NCBI GenBank assembly: GCA_964420125.1
Contig: CAYQQQ010000012.1
Span: 62,001-126,000, forward strand
Length of the DNA: 64,000 bases
Source: CAYQQQ01 sp964420125
GTDB lineage: Bacteria; Actinomycetota; Acidimicrobiia; Acidimicrobiales; Microtrichaceae
Direction: 5' to 3'
Position numbers and translations under genes: made by a program. Of this stretch, positions 47,445-55,584 are shown in pieces; position 1 is the stretch's first letter, and each line of letters opens with the position of its first letter. The notes below the pieces were generated by a model. That model saw only the letters and a list, made by a program, of their open reading frames with translations. It was not told the DNA's origin and ran no database searches.

Positions 47445-48101
47445 TCAGAAATCGAGGGGGCTTGATCGGATCGCCACCTGGAGGCGTCGCACGTACTCGG
47501 CCCGGGCGAGCTCCATCGCCCCGAGCGAGGCCAGGTGCGGCGTCTGCCACTGGACGTCCAGCAAGGCTGCAGGGGAGTCGCGCATGCGCTCGACCAGGTG
47601 CATGAGCGCCACCTTGGACGCGTCGGCCGCGAGGTGGAACATCGACTCGCCGGCGAAGAACGCGCCGATCGCCACCCCGTAGAGCCCACCGACCAGTTCG
47701 CCGTGGTACCAGGACTCCACGCTGTGTGCCCACCCGAGGTCGTGCAGGCGGGTGTAGGCATCGACGATGTCCCGGGTGATCCAGCCGTGGGGGCGTCTCG
47801 GATCGGCGCAGCGCTGCACCACCTCGGCGAAGCAGCGGTCGACGGTGACCTCGTAGCGTCGGGCTGACTGGCGCATGCTGCGGGTGATGCGCAGGCGGGT
47901 GGGGGGGAGCACGGCCCGGGGATCCGGCGACCACCAGCCGATCATGTGGCGGCGACCGACGGGCATGGGGAACACGCCCGCCTTGTAGGCGCTCAGGAGG
48001 GTTCCCGGCTCCAGGTCGCCGCCGACCGCCACCGGCCCCTCCACTTCGGCGTCCTCCAGCGGCGGAAACGTCCAGCGCGACGGCGGTGGCTCGATCGGCA
48101 C
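47445..48101 (-). CDS. aat: Leucyl/phenylalanyl-tRNA-protein transferase
   Basis: The 218-residue enzyme adds Leu or Phe to proteins with N-terminal Lys or Arg, marking them for the N-end-rule pathway. Family blocks include GPVAVGGDLEPGTLLSAYKA, GVFPMPVG, WWSPDPRAVLP, WITRDIVDAYTRLHDLGWAH, SVESWYHGELVGGLYGVAIG and FAGESMFH. GTG 48101 follows a leaderless-type promoter. Its normal length suggests activity. Confidence 0.94.
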   Translation of the reverse strand: MPIEPPPSRWTFPPLEDAEVEGPVAVGGDLEPGTLLSAYKAGVFPMPVGRRHMIGWWSPDPRAVLPPTRLRITRSMRQSARRYEVTVDRCFAEVVQRCADPRRPHGWITRDIVDAYTRLHDLGWAHSVESWYHGELVGGLYGVAIGAFFAGESMFHLAADASKVALMHLVERMRDSPAALLDVQWQTPHLASLGAMELARAEYVRRLQVAIRSSPLDF

Positions 48102-48107
48102 CTGCTC

Positions 48108-48113
48108 ATCCTA
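48108..48113 (-). promoter_or_regulatory. -10 element of aat (leaderless)
   Basis: On the minus strand TAGGAT is followed by six bases and GTG 48101. Confidence 0.5.
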
Positions 48114-48150
48114 GGAAGACCCCTGGGGCCCGCCACTCAGCGGGTCGGGG

Positions 48151-49005
48151 TCAGCGCGCGTAGTCGTAGAAGCCCGAGCCGGTCTTCCGACCGAGCTGTC
48201 CCGCGCTCACCATGCGGCGGAGCACCGGGACTGCTGCGTAGTTGGGATCGCGGAACTCCTCGTACAGCGCGTCGAGGATGGCCACCGAGGTGTCCAGGCC
48301 CACGAGGTCGAGCAGCGCGAGCGGTCCCATCGGGAAGTTGCACCCGCCCTTCATTGCGGCGTCGATGTCCTCTGCGCTGGCCGTGCCCGACTCGAGCATC
48401 CGCACGGCGTTGTTGAGGTAGGGGAAGAGGAGCGCGTTGACGATGAAACCCGCGCGGTCCTTCACCTCCACCGGGGTCTTGCCGCAGGCCTCGGCGAACG
48501 CCCGGGCGGCAGCCACCGTGTCGGTCGACGCCGTGATCGGTGTGACGATCTCGACCAGGCTCATCATGGGTGCCGGGTTGAAGAAGTGGACGCCCACCAC
48601 CTTGTCGGCACGGTGGGTGGCCACCGCCATCTCGACCACAGGAAGGGTCGAGGTGTTGGTGGCGAGGATCGCGTCGGGCTTGCAGATGCTGTCGAGCTCG
48701 GCGAACAGCGGCTTCTTCACCTCGAGGTCCTCGACGACGGACTCGATCACCAGGTCGCACTCGACCAGGTCGCCGAGGTGGTCGGTGGCCTTGACGCGCT
48801 CGGCGACGGCATCGGCGTCGGCCTGGTCGAGCTTGCCACGCTCCACCTGCTTGGCCAGCGACTTCTTCAGGCCCTCCAGCATCGCGTCCGCCGTCTCCTG
48901 CTGTCGGGAGCGGAGCACCACCTCGTGTCCCGACTTCGCGGCGACCTCCGCGATGCCCGAACCCATGATGCCCGACCCGAGAATCCCCACACGTTCGATC
49001 GTCAT
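48151..49005 (-). CDS. 3-hydroxybutyryl-CoA dehydrogenase
   Basis: The 284-residue enzyme interconverts acetoacetyl-CoA and 3-hydroxybutyryl-CoA in fatty-acid or butyrate/PHB metabolism. The NAD motif GILGSGIMGSGIAEVAAKSG is followed by ATNTSTLPV, the catalytic HFFNPAPMMSLVEIV and the C-terminal LVGLDTSVAILDALY helix. It is a single-domain-pair enzyme without a hydratase fusion. ATG 49005 is set by a -10 element seven bases upstream. Confidence 0.93.
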   Translation of the reverse strand: MTIERVGILGSGIMGSGIAEVAAKSGHEVVLRSRQQETADAMLEGLKKSLAKQVERGKLDQADADAVAERVKATDHLGDLVECDLVIESVVEDLEVKKPLFAELDSICKPDAILATNTSTLPVVEMAVATHRADKVVGVHFFNPAPMMSLVEIVTPITASTDTVAAARAFAEACGKTPVEVKDRAGFIVNALLFPYLNNAVRMLESGTASAEDIDAAMKGGCNFPMGPLALLDLVGLDTSVAILDALYEEFRDPNYAAVPVLRRMVSAGQLGRKTGSGFYDYAR

Positions 49006-49012
49006 GCGGCGC

Positions 49013-49018
49013 AGGTTA
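49013..49018 (-). promoter_or_regulatory. -10 element of the hydroxybutyryl-CoA dehydrogenase gene
   Basis: On the minus strand TAACCT is followed by seven bases and ATG 49005. Confidence 0.5.
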
Positions 49019-49057
49019 CCGATCGGTAGCTCCGTGGTACCAAGTCCAGCGGGCAGG

Positions 49058-49750
49058 ATGGACGTCGTGAGCGGCACCCTGGCACTGATCGGCGGCGGCG
49101 AGTTCCGACCGGAGAGCACCTTCGAGTCGACGCTCTTCCCGGCTGGCTGCACCGTCCACCTGCTGCCGACGGCGCAGGCCTACGAGAACCCCACGGCGAC
49201 GCTGGAGGGGGCCCGAGTCCGATGTGCGGAGCTGGGTGTCACGCCGAGGGTGGTCGAGGCGTACACCCGTCCGCACGCCTTCGACCAGGGCCTGGCGGCG
49301 GAGGTCGCCTCGGCGACCCATCTCTACGTCCTCGGCGGCTCGCCCATGCACCTCCGGTCGGTGCTCCTCGAGTCCCCGCTGCTGGCGGCCCTCGTGGCCA
49401 CCTGGCAGCGGGGGTCGACCGCGGCGGTGTCCGGTGAGGCGGCCTCGGTGCTCTGCAGCCACATGGTCGACAGCCGGGGTGGCGCGTACACCGTAGGTCT
49501 CGGGTTGATCACCGCGATGACGGTCATCCCTCGTCACGACACGTGGTCGCCCGACAAGCTGCACCGCACCGTCCGCCTCGCGGCAGCCGACCAGGTGGTC
49601 GTGGGCATCGACGAGTGCACGGCACTCGTGCGCGCTTCCGACGGCGGCTGGTCCGTCGAGGGGGCCGGAGGCGTGCACGTCTACGAGGGCGGTCACCTCC
49701 GCGACCTCCACTCCCTCCCCCACGCGCTCAACCCCGACGCCGGCATCTGA
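49058..49750 (+). CDS. S51/cyanophycinase-like protein, nucleophile serine replaced
   Basis: The 230-residue protein has the class I glutamine-amidotransferase-like fold of S51 peptidases: GTLALIGGGEFRPESTFE, THLYVLGGSPMHLRSVL and AVSGEAASVLCSHMVD. The last block corresponds to GTSAGA in active S51 enzymes, with Glu in place of the catalytic Ser. GLGLITAMTVIPRHD corresponds to the GLGLL strand. It may be a non-peptidase binding protein or use other chemistry. ATG 49058 or GTG 49067 could start it. Confidence 0.7.
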   Translation: MDVVSGTLALIGGGEFRPESTFESTLFPAGCTVHLLPTAQAYENPTATLEGARVRCAELGVTPRVVEAYTRPHAFDQGLAAEVASATHLYVLGGSPMHLRSVLLESPLLAALVATWQRGSTAAVSGEAASVLCSHMVDSRGGAYTVGLGLITAMTVIPRHDTWSPDKLHRTVRLAAADQVVVGIDECTALVRASDGGWSVEGAGGVHVYEGGHLRDLHSLPHALNPDAGI

Positions 49751-49751
49751 G

Positions 49752-49769
49752 ACCGCCCGGCAGGGCGGT
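49752..49769. terminator. Bidirectional terminator hairpin
   Basis: ACCGCCC-GGCA-GGGCGGT forms a perfect 7-bp stem between two convergent stop codons. Confidence 0.6.
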
Positions 49770-49789
49770 GGGATGTCAGGGCCAGCGGT

Positions 49790-50662
49790 TCAGCCGCCCC
49801 CCGCGTCGCCGGCGACGACGGGCCCCTCGGAGATCGTGACCTCCTCGATCACCACGGCCTTCTTGGGCTGCTCGTCTGTCCCTCCGTAGCCCCCGATCGC
49901 GTCCACGACCTCGCGGCCCTCGGTCACCTCGCCGAATCGGGTGTACTGCGGGCCGAGTCGTGCCCCGCCTCCCGGGAGCACCACGAAGAACTGGCTTCCT
50001 CCTGTGTCCGGCCCGGCGTTGGCCATGGCGAGGGAGTAGTCGGTGTAGGCATCGCTCGACTCGGGCAGCTCGTCGGGGATGTTGTAGCCCAGCTCGTTGT
50101 CGCCCCAGGGCTCGCCGTCGCCGTCGCCGGCCTGGATGACGAACCCGGGGACGATGCGATGGAACGGGACGCCGTCGAAGTAGTGGTATCGGCTCAGCAC
50201 CACGAAGTTGTTGACCGCCACCGGTGCGGCCTCGGCATCCAGCGCTGCGGTGAAATCCCCCTCGGAGGTCGAGAACGTGGCCGAGTAGGAGTGCTCGCCG
50301 GGCTGGATGCACGTGGGTGGAGCTCCGGCGAAGACCTGCACCCGCTGAGCGGTCCCCTCCGCCGGTGGACAGGGGGTCTCGCCGGACAGGGTGATCCCCT
50401 CGGGCGGCGGTGGGAGCGCGACCGCTCCGGTCGAGGTGGTCGTCGTGGAGCCGTCGGCGTCCTCCTCCCCGTCGCCTCGGGTGAAGACGAGCACGACGGC
50501 GGCCACCACCGCCAGCACGGCGACGGTGCCGAGGATCACCGGTGTTCGACGGTTGCCACGAACGCCCCTGCCACGAGGGCCGGGGCCCTTGCCACCCAGG
50601 GCTTTCCGGGCGGCGTCCCTGTTCTGCTGCTGACGAGCGCGCTTGTCGGCGTTGGTACCCAC
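49790..50662 (-). CDS. Membrane-anchored cyclophilin (peptidyl-prolyl isomerase)
   Basis: The 290-residue protein has a basic N-terminus, one membrane helix (VILGTVAVLAVVAAVVLVF), a Thr-rich linker and a C-terminal cyclophilin domain (~120-280) with FHRIVPGFVIQAGD, SLAMANAGPDTGGSQFFVVL and FGEVTEGREVV. Bacterial cyclophilins of this layout act outside the membrane on secreted proteins. GTG 50662 is set by the -10 element eight bases upstream. Confidence 0.92.
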   Translation of the reverse strand: MGTNADKRARQQQNRDAARKALGGKGPGPRGRGVRGNRRTPVILGTVAVLAVVAAVVLVFTRGDGEEDADGSTTTTSTGAVALPPPPEGITLSGETPCPPAEGTAQRVQVFAGAPPTCIQPGEHSYSATFSTSEGDFTAALDAEAAPVAVNNFVVLSRYHYFDGVPFHRIVPGFVIQAGDGDGEPWGDNELGYNIPDELPESSDAYTDYSLAMANAGPDTGGSQFFVVLPGGGARLGPQYTRFGEVTEGREVVDAIGGYGGTDEQPKKAVVIEEVTISEGPVVAGDAGGG

Positions 50663-50670
50663 GGCGGGGG

Positions 50671-50676
50671 AGCGTA
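50671..50676 (-). promoter_or_regulatory. -10 element of the cyclophilin gene (leaderless)
   Basis: On the minus strand TACGCT is followed by eight bases and GTG 50662. Confidence 0.45.
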
Positions 50677-50730
50677 CCGACACGGGCGCCCGTCCGCAGA
50701 TTCGGCTACGGAGCCTCTCAGGGCGCCGTG

Positions 50731-50736
50731 TAGCGT
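50731..50736 (+). promoter_or_regulatory. -10 element of lysC (leaderless)
   Basis: TAGCGT is followed by eight bases and GTG 50745. No lysine riboswitch-like leader is possible because no leader exists. Confidence 0.45.
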
Positions 50737-50744
50737 GGGAACCC

Positions 50745-51968
50745 GTGGCATTGCTGGTCCAGAAGTTCGGCGGAACCTCCGTGGCCGATCCGGAACGCAT
50801 CCGCGAGGTGGCGAACCACGTCGCCCGGTGCCGTCGTCGAGGTGATCTGGTGGTGCTCGTGGTCTCGGCCATGGGCAAGGAGACCGACGAGCTGCTGCGG
50901 TTGGCCGGCGACGTCTCCGAGCGCCGACCCGGCCGGGAGATGGACATGCTCATCACCGCAGGTGAGCGCAAGGCGATCGCCCTGGTGTCGATGGCGCTGC
51001 ACGACGTCGGCGTGCCCTCGGAGAGCTACACGGGGAGCCAGGCGGGGTTCGTCACCGACACCAACCACTCCAACGCCAAGATCATCGACGTGCGGGCAGA
51101 CCGCATCAGCGCAGCGCTCGACGCCGGCCGCGTCCCGGTCGTGGCGGGCGCTCAGGGGGTCTCCACCGACAACGACGTGACCTTCCTCGGCAGGGGCGGG
51201 TCCGACACGACCGCCGTCGCGCTGGCCAAGGCGCTCGGAGCCGATGCGTGCGAGCTCTACACCGATGTCTCCGGTGTGTTCACCACCGACCCGAGAGTCG
51301 TGCCCGAGGCTCGTCGGATGCACGCCATCTCCTTCGACGAGATGCTCGAGATGACCGCCGCCGGCTGTCCGAAGCCGGCGATGCGCTCCGTCGAGTACGC
51401 CCACCGCCACAACGTCCCGCTCCACGTGCGTTCCGCCTTCACCTGGGAACCGGGCACGTGGGTGACCGAGGAGGATCCCCGCATGGAAGCCGCACTGATC
51501 CGAGCCGTGGTCGCGGACGACTCCGAGGCCAAGGTCACCGTCGCCGGCGTGCCGGACCGGCCGGGCATCGCGGCGTCGCTGTTCCGTCACCTCGCCGACG
51601 CAGACGTCAACGTCGACATGATCGTCCAGAACGTCTCCACCGGTGGAGTCACCGACATCAGCTTCACGGTTCCCCGTTCCCAGCTCGAGCACGCCATGGA
51701 GATCTGCGAGGAACAGCGTCGCCTGATGGGGGCTGCCGGGGTGAGCAGCGACCACGCCATCGCCAAGGTGTCGGTCATCGGTGCCGGGATGAAGTCGCAT
51801 CCGGGCGTCGCCGCCAGGATGTTCGAGACGCTGGCCTCCCACGGCATCAACATCGAGATGATCTCGACCTCTGCCATCCGCATCAGTTGCGTGGTGGGTG
51901 AAGGCGACTCCGATCGTGCGGTGCAGGTCCTCCACGCCGCCTACGAGCTGGACCAGAGCGAGCTCTGA
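50745..51968 (+). CDS. lysC: Aspartate kinase
   Basis: The 407-residue enzyme phosphorylates aspartate, the first step to Lys, Met, Thr and diaminopimelate. It begins LLVQKFGGTSVADPERIREV, has LGRGGSDTTAVALAKAL and ELYTDVSGVFTTDPRVV in the kinase domain, and two ACT domains after residue ~265 (AGVPDRPGIAASLFRHLADA and GAGMKSHPGVAARMFETLAS). An internal start with its own AGGAGG at codon 247 suggests a separate regulatory subunit. asd lies downstream on the same strand, with hemW inserted in reverse. Confidence 0.96.
   Translation: MALLVQKFGGTSVADPERIREVANHVARCRRRGDLVVLVVSAMGKETDELLRLAGDVSERRPGREMDMLITAGERKAIALVSMALHDVGVPSESYTGSQAGFVTDTNHSNAKIIDVRADRISAALDAGRVPVVAGAQGVSTDNDVTFLGRGGSDTTAVALAKALGADACELYTDVSGVFTTDPRVVPEARRMHAISFDEMLEMTAAGCPKPAMRSVEYAHRHNVPLHVRSAFTWEPGTWVTEEDPRMEAALIRAVVADDSEAKVTVAGVPDRPGIAASLFRHLADADVNVDMIVQNVSTGGVTDISFTVPRSQLEHAMEICEEQRRLMGAAGVSSDHAIAKVSVIGAGMKSHPGVAARMFETLASHGINIEMISTSAIRISCVVGEGDSDRAVQVLHAAYELDQSEL
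51483..51968 (+). CDS. lysC: Aspartate kinase beta (regulatory) subunit from an internal start
   Basis: ATG 51483 is in frame with lysC and has AGGAGG eight bases upstream, ideal for initiation. The product would be 161 residues covering both ACT domains. Corynebacterium and Bacillus aspartokinases make such beta subunits from internal starts, forming alpha2-beta2 enzymes with feedback inhibition. Confidence 0.6.
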   Translation: MEAALIRAVVADDSEAKVTVAGVPDRPGIAASLFRHLADADVNVDMIVQNVSTGGVTDISFTVPRSQLEHAMEICEEQRRLMGAAGVSSDHAIAKVSVIGAGMKSHPGVAARMFETLASHGINIEMISTSAIRISCVVGEGDSDRAVQVLHAAYELDQSEL

Positions 51969-52042
51969 CCACCACTCGGGGCGGGGCGGACACGGGCGTC
52001 GTGCCGGGGCCGGACCTCCTGCTGGGCGCTCGTCCGGCCGCC

Positions 52043-53263
52043 TCAGCACACCGCTCGCAGGACGGCGTCGGCGAGGAGTCGACCCTCCAGGGTGAGCACC
52101 AGTCGGCCGGCATCGCGTCGCGCCCATCCGGCGGCGACGACGTCGGCCACGCCGTCGGGGTCGAGTCCCCGGAGGGGCAGCCCTTCTCGGAGACGAACGC
52201 CGAGCATCACCTGCTCCAGGCGTCGACCGGCGTGGCGGACCAGCTCGTGTCCCTCCGAAGGCACGAGACCGGCGGCCGTCGCTGCTGACCAGGCGCCGGG
52301 TCGGCGGTGGTTCCACCATCGCAGCCCAGACAGATGGGAGTGGGCGGCTGGCCCTGCGCCGATCCAGTTCCGGTTCCGCCAGTAGAGGATGTTGTGGCTG
52401 CAGCGCTCCGCTGGCGTCCGGGCCCAGTTGGACAGCTCGTACCACTCGAAGCCGGCGTCGCCGAGCACGCGGTCTGCCGTGCGGTAGCGCTCGGCGGCAT
52501 CGTCGGATCGGGGTTCGGGGAGCGATCCGGCGCGCACCCGGGAGGCGAGCTTCGTGCCCGGCTCCACGGACAAGGCGTAGCAGCTGACGTGGCCGACCTC
52601 GGCGGTGATGGCGAGCTCCAGGCTGGCCCTCCAGTCCTCCGGGGTCTCGCCGGGCACGCCGTGGATCAGATCCACGCTGAGGTGGCTGATGCCGGCCCTG
52701 CGCGCCTCGGCCACGATCTCGGGGATCCGGGAGGGCTGGTGGACGCGGTCGAGCACCTCGAGCACCCGCGGCACTGCGCTCTGGACGCCGAACGACATGC
52801 GAGTGACACCGGCCGCGGCCAGGTGCGCCAGATCGCCTGGGTCGAGGCCCTCGGGGTTCGCCTCGACCGTCACCTCGGCGGTCGAGGCGACCGGGAGGTT
52901 GTCGCGGGCCGCCCCGAGGATCGCGGCCAGCCGCAGCCCTCCCAGCACCGTGGGCGTGCCACCACCGATGTAGATGCTGCTCAGCGGAGGGATGCTGTCG
53001 CCGAGGACCTCGCCGAGGAGCTGCAGCTCCGATGCCACGCCCTCGTGGAAGCGAGCGATCGCGTCTGCCGCTGCGTGCAGGCCCAGCGTGGAGGTGACGA
53101 ACGCGCAGTAGCCACACCGTCGCGAGCAGAAGGGCACGTGGAGGTAGAGGCCGACCGGGGTCGCCGACACGTCGTCGCGGCACTCGGCGAGGTGGCGGCG
53201 CAGTCCGAGGCCCCGGTTCGGTCCCACCGCCACAGTGTCCCGCACAACCCGGTGGGGGCTCAC
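52043..53263 (-). CDS. hemW: Radical SAM heme chaperone HemW
   Basis: The 406-residue radical SAM protein has the Fe-S motif CSRRCGYCAF and SIYIGGGTPTVLGGLRLAAI. The HemW-specific HNILYWRNRNWIGAGPAAHS is present, distinguishing it from coproporphyrinogen oxidase HemN. It is expected to insert heme into target proteins. The first ~30 residues are poorly conserved and the GTG start is uncertain; the next GTG is 12 codons in. It is encoded between lysC and asd on the opposite strand. Confidence 0.9.
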   Translation of the reverse strand: MSPHRVVRDTVAVGPNRGLGLRRHLAECRDDVSATPVGLYLHVPFCSRRCGYCAFVTSTLGLHAAADAIARFHEGVASELQLLGEVLGDSIPPLSSIYIGGGTPTVLGGLRLAAILGAARDNLPVASTAEVTVEANPEGLDPGDLAHLAAAGVTRMSFGVQSAVPRVLEVLDRVHQPSRIPEIVAEARRAGISHLSVDLIHGVPGETPEDWRASLELAITAEVGHVSCYALSVEPGTKLASRVRAGSLPEPRSDDAAERYRTADRVLGDAGFEWYELSNWARTPAERCSHNILYWRNRNWIGAGPAAHSHLSGLRWWNHRRPGAWSAATAAGLVPSEGHELVRHAGRRLEQVMLGVRLREGLPLRGLDPDGVADVVAAGWARRDAGRLVLTLEGRLLADAVLRAVC

Positions 53264-53276
53264 CCCGACGCACAGG

Positions 53277-53282
53277 TACCCT
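53277..53282 (+). promoter_or_regulatory. -10 element of asd (leaderless)
   Basis: TACCCT is followed by eight bases and ATG 53291. Confidence 0.45.
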
Positions 53283-53290
53283 CGTGCGCC

Positions 53291-54313
53291 ATGGATGTCG
53301 GAGTGTTCGGAGCCACCGGTCAGGTCGGTGGGGTGATGCGCACCCTGTTGGACGAGCGTCGGCTTCCCGTGGATCGGGTGCGGTTCTTCTCCTCCGCCCG
53401 TTCGGCGGGAACGGTCCTGCGCTGGAAGGACACCGACGTGGTGGTCGAGGACGCGGCGACTGCGGACCTCGGCGGGCTCGACCTGGCGTTGTTCAGCGCC
53501 GGCGGTGCCTTCTCCCGGGAGTTCGCTCCACGCGTCGCGTCCGCGGGGGCCATCGTCATCGACAACTCCTCTGCATGGCGCATGGATCCCGAGGTCCCGC
53601 TCGTGGTGGCCGAGGTGAACCCTCGCGCGTTGAGCTCGATCCCGAAGGGGATCGTCGCCAACCCCAACTGCACGACGATGGCCGCCATGCCCGTGCTGAA
53701 GCCGCTGGCCGACGAGGTGCGGCTGGTCGCCCTCCGGGTGGCCACCTACCAGGCGGTCTCGGGAGCGGGCCTGGTCGGTGTCCGGGAGCTCGCGGGGCAG
53801 GTCGGAGCCGTGGTCGACAAGGCGGCCGAACTCACCTACGACGGCGCTGCGGTCACCTTCCCGTCACCGGAGGTCTTCGTCCGACCCATCGGGTTCAACG
53901 TGGTGCCCTTCGCAGGCAACCTGGTCGAGGACGGTTGGGGTGAGACCGACGAGGAGCAGAAGCTGCGCAACGAGAGCCGCAAGATCCTGGAGCTGCCGGA
54001 GCTGCGGGTGTCGGGCACGTGCGTGCGGGTGCCGGTCTTCACCGGTCACTCGCTCAGCATCCACGCCGAGTTCGCAGACGACCTCTCACCGCAGAGGGCG
54101 ACCGAGCTGCTCGCCGCCGCGCCCGGGGTGGCCCTCAGCGATGTGCCGAACCCGTTGGAGGCGGCGGGCAGCGATCCCAGCTTCGTCGGTCGGATCCGAG
54201 CGGACCGATCGGTGGAGCACGGGCTCGTGCTGTTCGTGTCCAACGACAACCTGCGCAAGGGTGCGGCGCTGAACGCGATCCAGATCGCCGAGCTGCTCGC
54301 CGCTGCCCGCTGA
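53291..54313 (+). CDS. asd: Aspartate-semialdehyde dehydrogenase
   Basis: The 340-residue enzyme reduces aspartyl phosphate, the product of LysC. It has the NADP motif VGVFGATGQVGGVMRTLL, the FFSSARSAG loop, the active-site cysteine in NPNCTTMAAMPVL and the substrate-binding VPVFTGHSLSIHAEF. It joins lysC in the lysine/diaminopimelate route that feeds peptidoglycan. Confidence 0.97.
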   Translation: MDVGVFGATGQVGGVMRTLLDERRLPVDRVRFFSSARSAGTVLRWKDTDVVVEDAATADLGGLDLALFSAGGAFSREFAPRVASAGAIVIDNSSAWRMDPEVPLVVAEVNPRALSSIPKGIVANPNCTTMAAMPVLKPLADEVRLVALRVATYQAVSGAGLVGVRELAGQVGAVVDKAAELTYDGAAVTFPSPEVFVRPIGFNVVPFAGNLVEDGWGETDEEQKLRNESRKILELPELRVSGTCVRVPVFTGHSLSIHAEFADDLSPQRATELLAAAPGVALSDVPNPLEAAGSDPSFVGRIRADRSVEHGLVLFVSNDNLRKGAALNAIQIAELLAAAR

Positions 54314-54314
54314 G

Positions 54315-54337
54315 GGCGACTCGGCCCCCCGGTCGCC
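54315..54337. terminator. Terminator hairpin after asd
   Basis: GGCGAC-T-CGG-CCCC-CCG-GTCGCC forms a 9-bp stem with one bulge, placed between convergent asd and the CAP lipoprotein gene. Confidence 0.5.
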
Positions 54338-54393
54338 AACGAGGACACCGGCGGCCGGATCGAGGTGAGGCGGCTCCCGGCAACGCCGACCGG

Positions 54394-54894
54394 TCAGGTC
54401 GCCATGAAGACGTGCACGGTGAACACCGTGCGGTACCCACGGCACTCGCCCCACACCGCAGCGGTACCGATCTGGGTGAACCGGGGATCCAGGACGTTGG
54501 CGCGGTGCCCGGGGGAGTTCATGTAGGCGACGTGGATCTGCTCGATCGTGCCGCCCATCCCCACGTTCTCTCCCAGCTTGGCCCAGTTGGGGGGTGCACC
54601 GTCGGCGAGGCGTGAGTGCCAGATCCGACAGGCGTCGCGCATCCCCTGGGCCCAACGGTCCGCCTTCACGTCGAGCACCATGTTCTCCTGCAGCGGGGGT
54701 AGGCCCGCGTCGGCCCGCGAGCGGTTCACCCACTCCCTCACGGCGTCGAGCTCAGGTTGCGAGGACTCGCAGGCGCTGAGTCCGGCGCCGACGAGCACCA
54801 CGGCGACGATCGCGAGCAGGAGCCGTCCGAACGGCCGCGGGACGGCGCGGTCCACGCAGTGCTCGGCACGTGTGTGCTGGGGGATCTCGCTCAC
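54394..54894 (-). CDS. CAP-domain (SCP-like) lipoprotein
   Basis: The 166-residue protein has a signal ending LVGAGLSAC, a lipobox with Cys as the first mature residue. The mature part is a CAP domain: VREWVNRSRADAGLPPLQEN, CRIWHSRLADG, LGENVGMGG and SPGHRANVLDPRFTQIG, including the conserved His and Glu. CAP proteins of bacteria are extracellular and of unclear function. GTG 54894 is an approximate start; GTG farther downstream would also retain the lipobox. Confidence 0.85.
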   Translation of the reverse strand: MSEIPQHTRAEHCVDRAVPRPFGRLLLAIVAVVLVGAGLSACESSQPELDAVREWVNRSRADAGLPPLQENMVLDVKADRWAQGMRDACRIWHSRLADGAPPNWAKLGENVGMGGTIEQIHVAYMNSPGHRANVLDPRFTQIGTAAVWGECRGYRTVFTVHVFMAT

Positions 54895-54977
54895 CAACCG
54901 GGTATCGGAGGGCGAACAGGGCACCTTGACCCTTCGGGTGGACGCGTCGACGCCCGGCCGCGGGGGCCGGGCGTCGG

Positions 54978-55054
54978 TGGTCGGGTGGGGGAGATTTGAA
55001 CTCCCGGCCTCCTCGTCCCGAACGAGGCGCGCTGCCAAACTGCGCCACCACCCG
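54978..55054 (-). tRNA. tRNA-Pro (CGG anticodon)
   Basis: The minus strand has an acceptor CGGGTGG paired with CCACCCG, anticodon loop TTCGGGA with CGG, T-loop TTCAAAT and encoded CCA. The D-arm GCGCAGTTTGGCAGCGC is standard. Confidence 0.96.
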
Positions 55055-55123
55055 TGAAGCGGTCATCGTACCCGGCGGCCGCACAGCGCGGAAACGCCGT
55101 TCCAGCGCCTCCAGGGACCCGGT

Positions 55124-55507
55124 TCAGCCGGAGGTGGCCGGCTCGGCGAGCAGATCGGCGGTGGCGTGGCGGATCCGCAGGGCATCGATCGGCTTCACGA
55201 TCCACCGGTCCGCGCCGGAGCGCCGTGCCAGGAACTCGTCGGCTTGTCGGTCGAGCAGCAGGAGGATCCGCAGCGCGGGCATCCGGCCGCCGCTCTGCTC
55301 GTTGCGGAGGTCGAGGCTCGTGGCGACCCCGCCCATCCGACCGATCTGGAGGTCGAGGATGACCAGGTCGGGCGCGGATGCCGCCGCGGCGCGGCGAACC
55401 TCCTCGCCGGTGCGCACACGTTCGATGGTGGTGGAGCGGTCGGCGAGAGCGGCGTCAAGCTCGTCGAAGACCTCGTCGGCGTCGGTGGCGATCAGCACGG
55501 TGGTCAC
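55124..55507 (-). CDS. Stand-alone receiver-domain protein
   Basis: The 127-residue protein has the response-regulator fold: an acidic pair early (DADE), the phosphoacceptor Asp in LVILDLQIGRMGG and the Lys in WIVKPIDALRI. It has no output domain and no kinase partner nearby, so it may act by protein contact. GTG 55507 is chosen because TAGCGT lies seven bases upstream; the preceding GTG is too close. Confidence 0.82.
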   Translation of the reverse strand: MTTVLIATDADEVFDELDAALADRSTTIERVRTGEEVRRAAAASAPDLVILDLQIGRMGGVATSLDLRNEQSGGRMPALRILLLLDRQADEFLARRSGADRWIVKPIDALRIRHATADLLAEPATSG

Positions 55508-55514
55508 CACCAGG

Positions 55515-55520
55515 ACGCTA
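55515..55520 (-). promoter_or_regulatory. -10 element of the receiver-domain gene (leaderless)
   Basis: On the minus strand TAGCGT is followed by seven bases and GTG 55507. Confidence 0.45.
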
Positions 55521-55584
55521 TCGGCGCGCCCCCGGGGGTCGCCATACGGGCGGCGACGCCTCCACCCGGTCGCCGGCGTTCAGT

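Noticed and set aside
50663..50744. Lysine riboswitch before lysC
   Set aside because: Only 82 bp separate lysC from a divergent gene and the promoter appears leaderless. There is no room for the ~170-nt riboswitch.
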